Below, piece after piece: positions 23,701-36,839 of a DNA stretch of 64,000 bases (within the stretch, counting starts at the first letter, position 1; each line of letters starts with the position of its first letter). The notes under the pieces were generated by a model. The model was not told where the DNA came from, searched no databases, and worked only from the letters and a program-made list of their open reading frames with translations. Both the position numbers and the translations under genes were made by a program. The stretch is from Polydactylus sextarius (taxonomy: Eukaryota > Chordata > Actinopteri > Polynemidae). The DNA is taken from contig CM028916.1 of assembly GCA_016801845.1 (NCBI GenBank), forward strand, positions 13,203,514-13,267,513, given 5' to 3'.

Positions 23701-23970
23701 TGGTGTTGTACAGTAGTATCAGTCTCAAATCAGCTCCAGGTGAAATCCTACATTGCAACCTACCTGAACTCTGCTAGCCTTTCTAGCATATGCATGTATA
23801 ACTGAGTAGACAGGAAGTAGAAAAATTACAGTAAGTAAACTGGGAAAACAAAACAAAACAGTCCAGTTTTTGACCTTTTTTTTCCTAAAGGGTGTTAACA
23901 CAATCACACTGCTGAACATAAGGCATATTTTTTCAAAATTATTGTTAATATACATGTATGCTCACTGGAT
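20741..23970. other. Intergenic, no gene recognised
   Basis: AT-rich DNA with the 21.2-kb palindrome (listed separately). A GC-richer block at about 22,560-22,880 is open for 201 codons on the plus strand, with an overlapping minus-strand frame, but has no recognisable domain. No splice-supported gene is visible. Confidence 0.5.
21155..21194. repeat. Near-perfect palindrome (hairpin)
   Basis: The left arm AGCTGTAGAGCTGTA (21159-21173) and right arm TACAGCTCTACAGCT (21176-21190) are exact reverse complements separated by 2 nt (TC). A G-T wobble plus three further complementary base pairs extend the stem to about 19 bp. The arms also contain the shorter repeated unit AGCTGTA. It is far longer than expected by chance in random 64-kb sequence. 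Confidence 0.9.
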
Positions 23971-23984
23971 TCAGTAGAGGGCAG
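23971..23984 (+). promoter_or_regulatory. CTCF-like motif
   Basis: TCAGTAGAGGGCAG matches the CTCF core CASYAGRKGGC without mismatch over 11 positions. It lies a few kb past snap47, near the boundary between the gene cluster and the gene-poor region. Motif only; no occupancy evidence. Confidence 0.35.
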
Positions 23985-26900
23985 CAGTGAGTTTCTGGCA
24001 GTGTGTTTCAATTCATTAACTATAAAATTTCATTGCTCCTTATCATTGTATTTATATTGTGTAGGGTCAGGTGGGGTACACTCTAGTCTGCTGTGACTGA
24101 AGTACACATTGAAATACTTGCAAATGTCTTGATTTATATCTTGGGGGCTAACAACCAGTGTATTAAAGATTGAATTACCATTTCCCCCCATTTCCACTGG
24201 AGTTGGGTCAGACATTTGGTCTTAGTAATTAAAATTAAATGGCTGCTCTACTCTTTAATCTTTGCACATGAAAATGACCAAAAAGCCCAGTAACAGTAAC
24301 CAACAACAGAAATTTCTTTGCAGATCTTGTTTGTTTTCTTTGGGAAACGGCTTGTGCAAATGCATGCCACTTTACATCATAAGGTGAACGAGAACACAAC
24401 AGTCCAAAGCTGCAATTTTGGCAAGTGTGAGGAGTCCTTTTTGTGATGACTGGATTATGTATTCATTAAAACCCCATCTATACAGCTCCCCAAACAGGTT
24501 GTCAGGCCGTGAGCCAGCTCACACCGCATCACTACTTTTACAAGCAGGCCCCCCAGAAACCTTCAGCAAGTCTGTTTTTAGTGGCTCTTACTGCAAATGG
24601 AAACACTTAGCTCCCACAATAAATTACCCACCCGACCGATGCCACACTGCATAGACCCCCAGCTAGTCAAAAGGAGACTATGGATTTATATTTTAACATT
24701 AAATCATCTTGGAATCTGCTAGGTTATGGTGACTTTGGGTCACTTGAGCCATCAAGAGGACAGGATAAAATTAATCACGCAAAGGTTGTTGTACTTGCGT
24801 GCAGCCTGCAGGGCTGGCGGTTTGATTAAAGTTAAGGATGTGTCCCCCCCTCACCTCGTGGGGTTGACACTGGGGTCATTTCAGGATAAATATAGACTTT
24901 CTTGGTTACTCATTTTCTCTGGAAAGTACATAGCCATTAGTGCAGCAGGCCAGTGATCTCAAGGGCAACACTGGTGTTCAGTCTAAACTATTGTTTATAC
25001 TGTAGCCAGATGATTAAAAGAGACAACGGGGTACAGCAGGCCCTGCTGTTAAATAGAGCATCCCAAACACAAACAGTAATGATGGTGCTCCTGTGAACAA
25101 AGTCCAGCAGGGTCAAGTTCAGACCCTACGAAAACATACTTAAAAGCATTTGACTTAAACTTGTGTATCAGATGTCGAGGTGTGTTAGGAAATAAGAACA
25201 GTGTCTAGGATCCTTGCTAAGAGTGCCCGTGAAATAATCCTAATTATCATTCCAGCAAACTTATGTGTTTGACCACCTAGTGATGTAATTGCAGCTGACC
25301 AAATAGATTGTTGTTGAAATATTGCCCCGCTGTTATAGCTACGTTGTGACAGCGTTGTGTGTTCACCGAGGGCCGGCACAACCATAACAAACACAGCTGA
25401 ATCTGGGGTTTACATTTCAGCAGGATGACGGCGCATGCAGCGTCTGGGTGGAACTTGGGAAAAGGAGCCTGGGCCGGCAGCCTCGTATGGCTCCCTGCCA
25501 GCATGGTAAGAACAGCCTTGACAGTGGGACCTGTGAAGTCATTGTCCAGATGCACCAGTTTATGAATGTAAATGAATGAATGGACATCATGGGTTATGGC
25601 TTCACATCAACACAAGGCAAAGAGCCTGACAAAGTAGGTAAAACCATGCCAGAACAACAGATTAGGTATATAATGAGGGTGTGGACCATCAAATCCGTGT
25701 TCAAATTATTATGACGTGCTCTTTCAAGAACTTCCAAAAAGAAGCCGCCAGCCAAATACCAAGGACTGTGACTTTTGAAGTCAATAAAGCCACAAACGGA
25801 AAGAATAATTGCAACCATCTTTGGCCAAAGAATAGGCTTAATTTAGAAATAAAGTGAAACTTCTAAAATGCTCTCGCTCCAGGAATTTGTACATCTTTTC
25901 CTCCTTAGTGCAACCAAAAACAAGCAAGCCTTACAAATATTTATGTGTTTTAACTTAAATTTCTGTTGATAGATGTTGCCACTTAAATTCTTTTACTTCA
26001 TTGCAAAGTTTGGAGATGAAAAGTTAACAACAAAAGAAAAAAAAGGTCCTGGTTAGATTTACCCAAAGGCATGCTCGTAAGCTCATTCTCAACTCCTTTC
26101 AGTCTCTATATCACATTCTCTTTTTGTGGGTTTATTTCCATAACGGCAAAGAATTTTTGGACAACACCTATTTTGTGGAAACTCCTTCCGCAATCCCAAA
26201 TGGTTTGTCCACGTAACCTCAGGGGAGCAGCCAGCAACTATGTAATTGGAGAAGATTGAGTACACAGAGCGAGACCATAGCCTGGTGAGCTATTGAGAAG
26301 CTGAAACAAAGATTACCAGATGTTTACCCAGCCCTGCCATATGTGAGGGTGGTTACTGAATGTATGCGCAAAATGTGTGAGTGGCAGACAGGAGTGTGAA
26401 CCTTTGACCCTGGGTCCATTACAGGTACAGAAAAAACTGTAATGCCGGTTGACCATGAAGCCAATGCAAAACAATGACGTGTTACTCTATTTGGTTTTCC
26501 TCTAAAAGGAAATCTAGTGTTCCTCAGGATATCACTCAGGAATCCCCTTTTACTGATGGAAACCATGGAGCCGTCAAAACACAGCTCTGTAATTCAGCTG
26601 CCTGGTTTCAATTAAAGCATTGAATATCAAAGACAATCACTCCTATTTTAATGTGCATTTTTTTTTATGTGTTCCCAGTTTATTTTGATGGAAAATTTGT
26701 GGGTGGAGCACTTGCTAATTGGTATGGAAAACTTGCACCTGTGGTAGACCAATGTTTTGAGAGTCAAAAACATTGAATACTTGAGTTATTTTCTTCTGAG
26801 AAGGAGCCCAACTTTATCCCAAAAACAATTCCAGACTGGATCTGATGTTTGAGATTGTCTGGAACAATACACTTACACAGTGGTTGTGAGTTTTCAAGCT

Positions 26901-29900
26901 TTGACTTCATAGAGCAGTATAATTTGTCATTCATCACAACAATTTGCAAACCATTTAACCATCACTTATAATGGGACACATAAAACTTTGATTCCAGACA
27001 CTTTAGATCATATTTAATGTTAAAAGGTCTAGGTGATATGACACTGGTGGTTATAATGGATCATGGAATTTCCATGTACTTTGCTTTGACTATTCCCTGT
27101 CAGATTAGCACAGTTTTAACATATCATTGTTTTTTCAGAACATCAACCTGTTTGACACAACCTGTATTATGTCATGGCAGTTGTGGAGTGAGTTCTATTC
27201 CCTGCTGTTGACTGGCAGTCCAGTCATATCACAGGTTTTGTGGAGAAAAAAAATACAATCTTTGTGCCATCTACCTCACTGCTGCTGCCATTCTTCTTAT
27301 AAGCTGTCAGGCCTTTTCAGAGTTTCCTTTCAGCACTGTCACAGCTCTGGATCATAACGTTCATTGCCTCTGTTAAAATAATGATCATCACTGCAGAGAT
27401 TTTTTTCTTCTTTTTCTAGGGAATGGTTTGGTGTCTGCTGGCTGCTGCTAATTTCTGCTATGCTAATGCTACCAGGGAAGGATTGACTCCCCAGTCTCAA
27501 GGCTCTGCTGAATTTGCTTCATGCTTGGCGATAGTAACAAGGTCAGAGCCTACACAACAAATGTCAACATTAATGCTAACCCCCAATAAATGAACTAAAC
27601 TTCTCTACTCCCATTTTTATGAATTTGATACACATTGATTTCATACTGATACATACATTTATATGCAGGAAATTGTCTCATCTTTGCTTAACTGGGTCAA
27701 AAAACTTTCACCTCCTCCCATCTACTTGATTTTTATATGTGACCAAAATAAATGCCAGTCATATTATTAAAAACATATGAAACCATAAATAGTGTTGCAA
27801 ATTCACTTGAGTACTGTGTGACAAAGCTGAACCTGAGTTGAACAAGTGGTGACTGACTGAATTAAGTTTGGTGTATGTGCTCACTGCTGAAACTGTTCAG
27901 TCCTACACATTCATCCAATCATATACTCAACTCAGTTGCTGCTAATTGCAGATTTTGTAGACACTTGCTGCCCTCAACGATTCCCATTCAATCCAAAATG
28001 AAGCATGGATGCCAAACAGTGTCAAACACACCTATTGAAAGCTTTGGGACATTTCAGTAGTTGGAGCCACCATCTACCTGGTAGTTGGAGATGGAGTTCA
28101 AGAGTCACTGAGTTGTTAATTTATTGTAAAAACACACAAGAAGGATCAATGCAGTATTATAAGTTAAGTAACAGCTTACTGCTGGCTTACAAATGTACAT
28201 AACTTGTTCTCTCGATACCGTTCTAGTGTGGTATATTATGTTAGTATACTCTACACTTTTCTTATTAAAAGGTGTTCTACACCCAGTACTCTATTTTTCT
28301 GTATGTGTGTATTGTGTATGTGTGGGGTCGTTTTATCAAGACATTCTTTCCATTCTGGCGAGAGAGAGGTGGAATCACCAGGTCTATATATATGACAAAG
28401 TGCGTCATGCCCCTCCTTTGTGGTTTTCAGGACTAGGGGGAGATCTATAAGTTACTGTAGTGTTCTGTCATTAGCGGAGAGCTTTAATCTCCAAATTAGA
28501 GGGATAAATCATTAAATATTGCTTACATTTGCAAACAGGAACACATATGATGAGTGTTTCACTTTTAATAAAACAGCTGGCTGACATGTAGCTTATGAGG
28601 TTCACTGACTGACTTATGACTGACTTATAGTGATATGAGCATATAATTTTGCAGTGCAAGTGCATTATGGTTAGAGCCAGTCTGCATATACTATGCACAG
28701 GATTTATTGCATCATTATTATCTATGTCAATAAAGATGTTAAATCAGTTCTTTGAGTAAGCACATCAGTTCAAACTGTACATCTGGTTTTCAATGTACAT
28801 TATGTAAAGGGACATTAATTTTGTGGTGCTGTACTTTTCAAAATAAGTCAGTTGTATATCTCATGTTATGTCTGACCACTTAACAAATGAGACTACATAT
28901 AACTTGTTACATAATATCTCCTCTTGTGGATTGTAATAATAAAATGGTAATCTATCATTGGTCATGCAACTTCAAATCTGGAGAAAACTGATGGTCAATA
29001 ATTGGTGAGTAGACAGAATCCTGGTCTATATTTTAAGAATGAATCATAAAGTTAATGATAAAATAAAGGAATATGTTGTGAAATTTAAAGATTTTAATTT
29101 TATTAACTGAGCTTTTGAATCACTTAATGATTAGTCTTTTTCTTTGTCTATGAAGTCCCATTTGTTCACATCGTATTACAGAAGGTATAACATATTTGAT
29201 GTACACTGTTTTACTCATTGTTATGAGCAAGACACCAGCATTTTAGTGGATCCCTTTCTTTCTCACACCCATTGTTGTCAAGTTCCTTAACTTGATTTAT
29301 AGTGGGCTAATTTTTCATTATGTATTTGAGCTAGAATTTATTAGTTTGGAGATACAGTATGACGGACCTCTGAGAGAGAATGGAAAGTGAATTTTGTGTT
29401 TGTTAGCTCAGTTGCAGAGTTACGAAGCGGCAAGGGACAAAAAGGTCTACGATCCTTGGAGCGCAGACTCACATCACGTACTGATGACATACGAACATAA
29501 CAGCAAGGTGGTACCAAAACCAGCCGCCCAGTTGCAATTACATCATGTCTCCCCAACAAGCAGGCCAGCATAGATGTGACAACTTTGCGTAAGCAGCGAA
29601 TTGAACTTGATCATCCTCAGGAAAATTACTTACTTTGTTGTGGATATCTTAACCATTTTGGACTGCTTTACGATAATATTTCTCTTCATGGCTATAGACC
29701 TCTATTAACCTCCTTGGATGATTGTTTTACTTTCATAGGCCCACTGCGTAGTATTATTAAAATTTTTTCCAGGTGTCGAATAAAGTTATTTAATCTCTTT
29801 ATTTTGCAAAGTCATATGCTGTGATTTTGTTACTGGTTTTTATAAGTGCACACCTGCTCTCGCTACATTTGCAGAGGTAATAACCACCACAGATTATGTG

Positions 29901-30350
29901 AATTCATGGGACACATCCTGCATTTTTACAGTCCATTGAAAGGTACTGAGAACGAAAGAAGCAGTAAATGAGTGTTCAGCTATGACACCATGTCTGGTTT
30001 TATTATTACCCACATATGTCAGTTCGCACAGAACTCCCTTGTAACAAGTGAATACTCTGCACTCATTGTCTTCTATATAATTTTAAGTAACCGCTGTGCA
30101 TCAGCTTTACGTAGATTTTCCAGCTTGAATCGGAGCCAGCTTCTCTCTCCTTCTCAATGACCAAGGGATTCACTCCATTATGTGCTCTTAAGGAGCGAAG
30201 CAAAGGACAGCCCTTCCTCCCTCGAGTGTTAGGAGCGATCAAGTATCTCTTTTCTAGTTCACCCCTCAAACTGAAGCTACATCTGGGAATATTTGTCTAC
30301 AGTGACCAAGTCGTAATTTAAGACTTGCAACTGACTATTGGAGATGGTGA
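23985..30350. other. Gene-poor region, no gene recognised
   Basis: AT-rich non-coding DNA. Moderately GC-richer patches occur at about 24,450-24,900, 25,380-25,560, 29,380-29,600 and 30,060-30,280 and could be conserved elements or old repeat fragments; none shows a recognisable protein or RNA gene. Confidence 0.5.
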
Positions 30351-33300
30351 CCTCTTGTGATTTGGGCTTACGCTGCAGCTTACACAAGGCCGCCACGCCA
30401 GAGTGAGGAGGGGGACCTGGGTTTCTTGGGCCCACCCGCAAGGAGAACGCAACTATTTCCTCTCCATAAATCAAAACGGACACGCTCTGTCTGGGGGCTT
30501 TCAATAGGAACAGAGTGTGTTCATTTTTTAAATGAAAAGAGGCTGAAATTAACATTTTTTATTCAACAGTGGATTTGGCCTAATGTTTATACACACTATG
30601 CCTGCTTTTTTATTTCTATATATGAGATGATCATCAAAATATTTCTCTGGAAACTTCAGTGCATTTGAGAAAACAACATGGGATTCCTTGACATGTTGTG
30701 CAAGAACAAACTCAAAAAAAAAAAAAAAAAAAAAAAAGAACAACTAAAGACTGAAATAAAAGAACCAAAAATCGAATTAAAAAGTCATCATAATTCATAT
30801 TTATGGGCTTTGGATAAAAATTCTTCTTAAATATGCACATGTTGATTTATTAGGGGGGGACTTGGGAGCAGCACAATGAGCTATAAACCTAGCATGCTAG
30901 CACTGAGTAGTTTATTAACATTCATTTGGAATTTTATTTTTATTCACCTGACAGTACTCTTGTTTTAGCTCTGCTATGGTCTCTAATGACTACTGCACAA
31001 AACATCTGACTCTTTAGCTTGTTAATCAATTGCTTGTTTTTCCTTTTTTGTTGGACATCTAGCATGCTGTTCAGGATCTTTCTCCTTTTTGCTGTACAAA
31101 TAATGATGAGTGGTACGAGTGAACCAGACAACAGTCAACATGAGTTTATCTAAACTAAAATAATAAGCTAAAAGACACAAAAACAGATGCTTCAACACAC
31201 TACAGAGAAACCAATTTCACGTTACACCCAGTCATTTGATCTTTTGCCAATATAAAAATCACGATTGTGTTCATTCTCAGGTGTTTTCAGTGTTTCATGC
31301 ACAATTTTACAAAGTGTTGCTGTCCCCTGCACTTGAAAATCAGAAACATACCTGAGCTGAACTGACGTAACAAAAAAAAAAAAAAAAAAACAATCCTTTT
31401 GGTTATGTCTGTTCATTAATATTACACAAAGCAAATTTGTGCTTTGACATATCTAGATTCCTCCTCCCATCACAACAATACAATCACCACCATTTTCCTT
31501 GAAATGAGATTCTCTGCAGGGACCGGGGGTTATGGAACACACATACAGACGAGTCATGACATGACTCACCCCACCAAACTGCGTCTACAAATATGTGCCT
31601 GATGTCAATGACACCATGTCTCGGATTCTAAAAGCATTCACATCCCTGAGAAAATATCAAGCAGTGATTACACATTTCCTATGAGATATGGAAATTATTA
31701 AAATGTGCTTGGAATGATGTGTCATTGGATGCCCTTTGAGTAATTACAAAGGAAAAGAAACGAAAAAAGAAGTAGCTTTCTTTACAATGCAAATTTATGT
31801 CTGTCCGACCCCTCCTACAACTGCCATTTTCAAAATCTATCCCCTGTGCCTTCTGCGTATTGGTGGTTGATGAAAAAACACCAGTCGATGGCAGGCCGTA
31901 TTTCCAGTGTAAACCCACAGGAGGATGTCCTGGAACAATTCAGCCAAAGCGTCTGGCTGAGACTCCACAGAGCCGTGTGCGTGGGTAATTGGTCGAGCAG
32001 CAGAGGAATGACCTTAAGTTTAGACTCAGGCAGTTAAGAGACCTTGGAGACAGCCTTGATCCCTACGCTGTCCCTCACATGATTTTATTCTGAGTCTCTG
32101 CTTATACTTTGCCACTGGGGAAGTACGCATAGACATTATAGTGCCTGTGCAATGACAGCACAAGGCCTTATGTGATATAAGTGCTGTAATAATTCCTTTA
32201 TTAATGAATTTTGAATACTTGTAAAATGACGGTGGAAAAATATAATCTAAAATATGATATTACACAGCATGGGCTCACATTACTGGCCCCCCCTGGTGTC
32301 TGTATGAGCACATTTTCAATACCCAAATAGTAGAAAAACATCCATCAATAAGGAGGAGAGTTGAATCGTCCCACTGAAGAAAGCTCATATCTATGCTGAG
32401 GAACCAGTTTCTCCTGGATGGCCTTCAGTGTGCAGCTCTTATACATGCACAACAGTCACTTTCCTGCAGGAAAAACTGGCTCCTATTCAGCAAAGAGCTT
32501 GATGGAAGAGCCAACGTTGCCCCCAGCACCCCTCCTCCCTTTCGATTCGGTCAATATACAGCACCAGTGGTGGCTGTAAGTGCAGGGAGCTCCCCATTGA
32601 TCAGTAGTGGAACAGAATCCAGATCCAGGCAGCTGGGGCTGTTAGCTGGGGAAGCCGTGTTCTTTGCAGTGAGGTAATACTTCAGACATCTGCAGCAGGT
32701 TCTAATTATGCCAGAACAACTCAGTGTCTGGCTGCGTTTGGCTAGAGCAATAGCCAACACAAGCCATTCTACTCTTCTCTGTGCGTAAGACATAAAGGCC
32801 AAGGGGATGCCCTCATACCGCCCAGTTTCATCATCAGCATCAGAAATTCTCCAGAGTAAAAGTTGCTGTATTCTAAAAAATATTGGTAAATCATGTCAAG
32901 ATTATATTATGTTACATTTACAATCTTGATTTTGTTCTTTGCACAATATAGATTACCAAACTAGGAAAGATTTCTGGTCTACGAGCAAGATTATTGGTAT
33001 TTTTCTGACCCTTACCGCAGAGCCCAATATTAAATTATGTTTGTCTTTTAATTGCTAAATTTTCTAAGAATAAAAACAAAGTTTTTCAAAACTCCTTTAG
33101 ACCTTTTAACCTTTGACTGTGCCACAACACAAGGTGGTGCTACTGTATCTTCCTGTCCTGTTTCTCTGCAGTAGGGATCCTGCAAAGATGCCAAACAGAC
33201 AAACGGGGTAAAGGCCATGTGTTTCAGGTCAGAGCTGCTTCAGAATCTGAGCAACCGAACTGACTTCCTGTGAGTGGGGGTTAAGAATGTCATCCTGTAC

Positions 33301-34070
33301 TACCCAGACTACTTTGCTTGGGGGGGAATAATGCATTCCAGTAGTTACAGCTATATCGTTTTTATACATTCAATTATCTTTTATCTTTGCCCACCCGGAA
33401 AAGTTTCCCGGGGTGAAGCTATGTCATGAAAAATGTTTCTTTTTTCATAACTATACTGATATTTCCTTCCATGTGACAAAATGAAAGGTTTGTCAACAAC
33501 GCCCTGCTCTTAAAATAAGATGGTAATAAGAGCAAAACTACACTTTGCTGCGAAACCCTTGATTTGAGTGAGCTGTAAACTGTAAGTTGACAGTGATTAG
33601 CACAAAAACATTTGCTGCTATAGTAACAGATCGGCACAGTGACATGCCTGTGTTATGGTACAGTCATACCTGGCAATTATGTTTAATCTGTTTTAATTGT
33701 TTCTCATGAAGGGCTATAATTCGACTTTATTAAAGAGTTGTAGATTTACCATCAGTCAGCTGAAAAATGTGCAGATCTTTTACATTATTGTACGTGCCAT
33801 GCTTTTGCCCCCTCTAACCTCATACACATGAGAGCACATGAACAACATGTGCCTGCAACACCTACACTTGCACATACTTGCAGCACCTCAACAGTAGCTG
33901 CAAATGCAATCTTGAGTTGTGATTGCACACACAGCAAAGTGGCTGACTAACCTCAAATCTCATCATTGCCAGTGCTACAGGGGACGAGAGAAAACCCTCT
34001 GTACTCCCACCGTAGAAAAAAAGTGGTGACAGCTTAATGGTCTCCAAGCTCAGAGCACCACACCCTTGCC
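30351..34070. other. Gene-poor region with GC-richer blocks and A-runs
   Basis: It holds a GC-richer block at about 30,360-30,510 with a PBX-HOX-like site, A-runs at 30,714-30,737 (24 bp) and 31,372-31,390 (19 bp), an AP-1-containing palindrome at 31,551-31,567, and another GC-richer patch at about 32,390-32,830. No gene recognised. Confidence 0.45.
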
Positions 34071-34074
34071 ACTC

Positions 34075-34114
34075 TATATAAAAGACCCTACTCCCACCCC
34101 AGCACGTGACGTCA
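34075..34114 (+). promoter_or_regulatory. TATA box with overlapping E-box/CRE
   Basis: TATATAAAAG (34075-34084) is followed 18 bp later by CACGTG (34103-34108) overlapping TGACGTCA (34107-34114). The composite GCACGTGACGTCAGGTGC is an imperfect palindrome matching its own complement at 16 of 18 positions. It could be the core promoter of an unannotated, possibly non-coding, transcript or a cAMP/E-box enhancer. No open reading frame of note follows. Confidence 0.3.
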
Positions 34115-34834
34115 GGTGCTCGAACCTGCTCTGCAAAGCTTTCTGGGCTTGTTAATCTACAGGGGGGTTAAATTCCCTTTAAGCGATGACATTACTGTGC
34201 GTGACTGCAAATGGAAATTCTGCAACCCTCCATCACTGTCAAAGCTCTTAATGTTAACATTTACCTCGTTTGTTTATGCTAATCAGTAACAACTGGATTG
34301 TTTTCTCTTTTTTTCTAAAAAAATAAGATTTGCAATTTGATATGTGTTGGTGATTAAAATCTGGAAGGACACTTAGAATTTTTATCATGCTTTGGGAACT
34401 CTTTCTCTGCTGAGATGAGAAGCTCATTCCAGTGTAATGAATTCTCTACGCCTGCCTCTGTCTGCTACATCCACTCTGAATATTCATTAATTTTCCCCTT
34501 CAAGGCTTTTCCAAATAATATGACTACTTTTTCCTGTGCACTCATTGAGCCATTGGTATGGAGAGTTATAACCCACAGACTTTCTGTCTCTCTAAGACCC
34601 ATATTCTGCAACACGGGGACCTGGTTGAGACAACTGTTGAAAGTTTGCTGGAGCCTCAGCAGCCTTCACTGTGTTTGGTGTGAGACTCTCCAGATGGGAT
34701 CCCACACTTTGAGCTGTCCTAATGACCAGCAGTATCACCAGAACCATAAGTGAAAGCCTCTGATGTGACAGAGAGGGAAGTAACATCATTAATAAAGATA
34801 ATGAAGCGCATGGGTGCTCTAATGGGTGGCGGGA

Positions 34835-34870
<36 letters not shown>

Positions 34871-36839
34871 AACTGAAAAGTCAGTCAGAGGTTAAGGCAT
34901 GAGGCGGATGGTGAATAACACATCAGCCAACTTAGGAGAAAGATGAGTCAGTTAATTTAAATTTCTTGCGGTGATGGCCCCATGGAGCTGCTCTATTTAT
35001 GACTAGGGAAAAAAAACTATGTTAACACAGTGTCCATGGATGAATTACAAAAACAGATCCAGGAGGTCAGGAGCTCCAAAGACAGAGCCTTTAAGTGACA
35101 GGATTAACCTTTTTCTTGTGTGAGAGTCTAATGGTTTTATTAGTCTTTTGAAAAACATGAAACAATGAAAGAAGATGGGCTTAGTTGGAATTAGGGCTCT
35201 TCATCCTGGGTAACTAACCTGGAATTATGACCATTAGAGCTGTGAATATTCATTACCTGAACACATACATATAGGTGGGTGCAGGACAGCAGGTATCCTG
35301 ATAGCCGAATGGTACAATAGTGGTGGATAGAGCATGGCACTTAAATGCAATATCCCAGGTGAGGATTCTGCTGCTGATATTATATGAAATGTAGTGTAGT
35401 GTAGAAAGTTGTCTCTTAAATTTATTTTCATTTATGCATAATTTGGTTCAAGCCCTGACTTGATTTACCAGCTATCCAGAAAAGATAACTACATAGCTTC
35501 TTATTCATTCCTATTTGCATGTATTGTGGATTTGTTGATGCAAAAGAATCCTTGTAGCTGATTTACTGATAAATCCCCTTTTCCACCAAAATTTGACAGC
35601 TTCAATTTTATAATACATTTGATTAACCAATTCATCCACATAGCATTTAGATTTAAGCTTTGTCTGTTTTTGGAGCCATACATATAGCACACCTTCGCAT
35701 TTTTAGCTCAGAAGCCAGGAGATAGAGCGTTCTGAGAAGGGAAACAGTGTGTTGATACACCCAGGGGCAGTGGAAAAAAGGCCTGTGTGAACTGTCAGCA
35801 CCAGATAGACACAAGAGCAGCTAATCTGCTCCCAGGTCTCCATTCACTACCATGTGCCACTTGCACTCTTGCTGACCGACTTCCTCCATATGCACACAGA
35901 AGGAGGTGGAGGAGACCTGGGTGTACCCACAGCTGGAAATCCTGAGTATAGATACATGCATGAGGGGATGCTTACCAAACATCAGATGCAACTGAACTCT
36001 GGGAAACACACTTCCTGGCAAGGGACCCCCGTTTGGAAAATCACTTTGAACACAGACATAAGTGTGGGTCGCCTACAGATTGAAGACACAATGACATGTG
36101 AACACAACTGTATTATTTCATTCTGTACACTGGGGGAGGTGTTGACATGAAGCCTGTGCTTTAATTAAATATATCATTTTCCAGACAATGGAAAATGGAT
36201 CATTTAATCAGCCACTCCTGGCTGAACGAGAAGAGCAAATAAAAGATTGTTTGCTCAGTGACTAAGATTTGGAGATGGATTGAAGATGGATCGCTACAAA
36301 TGAGACCAAACCCCATGATATCATATCCTTTACTGTAAATCTCCTTCATGAAACTTAGTTCACGATTCATTAGTGCTGAACAGAGTCTGTCTTGTCATTA
36401 AGGCTGTTAAAACCTTTTGATTGTTGTTGAATGATCGATAATTAATAATACTTGATCTGGATGTAGAGGGGAGTTGTCATGACAGTGGAATAAGATAATA
36501 ATATCATGTGTAGGTACTTTAGGGACAAGCTGTCAATCATTTACTGTATAGAAAGTCAGTGAAACTTGAAGATGCTTTAGATTTTCTTTTTTTTTGACTT
36601 GACTCTGAGGTTATTCCATTGAATTAATTGGATTGTTTCTGTTTTTTATGTAGACAGGTGCTACCCAAGCATCACGCAAGATTTTTTCAGCAGACATAGT
36701 GACGCCATTTACGCTCAGAAATGAAATGTGTCTTATATCCAGTTTCTACAGAGACATATTTTTAATATGTCTCCTCAGAATGACTCCAGTGTCTCCACAG
36801 TGTGTCCACAATGAGTTCTGATCTCTCAGTCCAGCTGAC
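34115..36839. other. Gene-poor region, no gene recognised
   Basis: AT-rich DNA with a pure (A)32 run at 34,838-34,869 and a GC-balanced patch at about 35,700-36,260. No recognisable coding exon or RNA gene. Confidence 0.5.
34838..34869. repeat. (A)32 homopolymer
   Basis: A pure run of 32 A. An AATAAA lies roughly 45 bp upstream, which raises the possibility of a retroposed transcript tail, but no gene-like sequence or clear target-site duplication was found around it. Confidence 0.85.

Noticed and set aside
34400..34869. Processed retrocopy ending in (A)32
   Set aside because: AATAAA about 45 bp before the A-run is suggestive, but no homologous gene, target-site duplication or retroposon sequence could be recognised.
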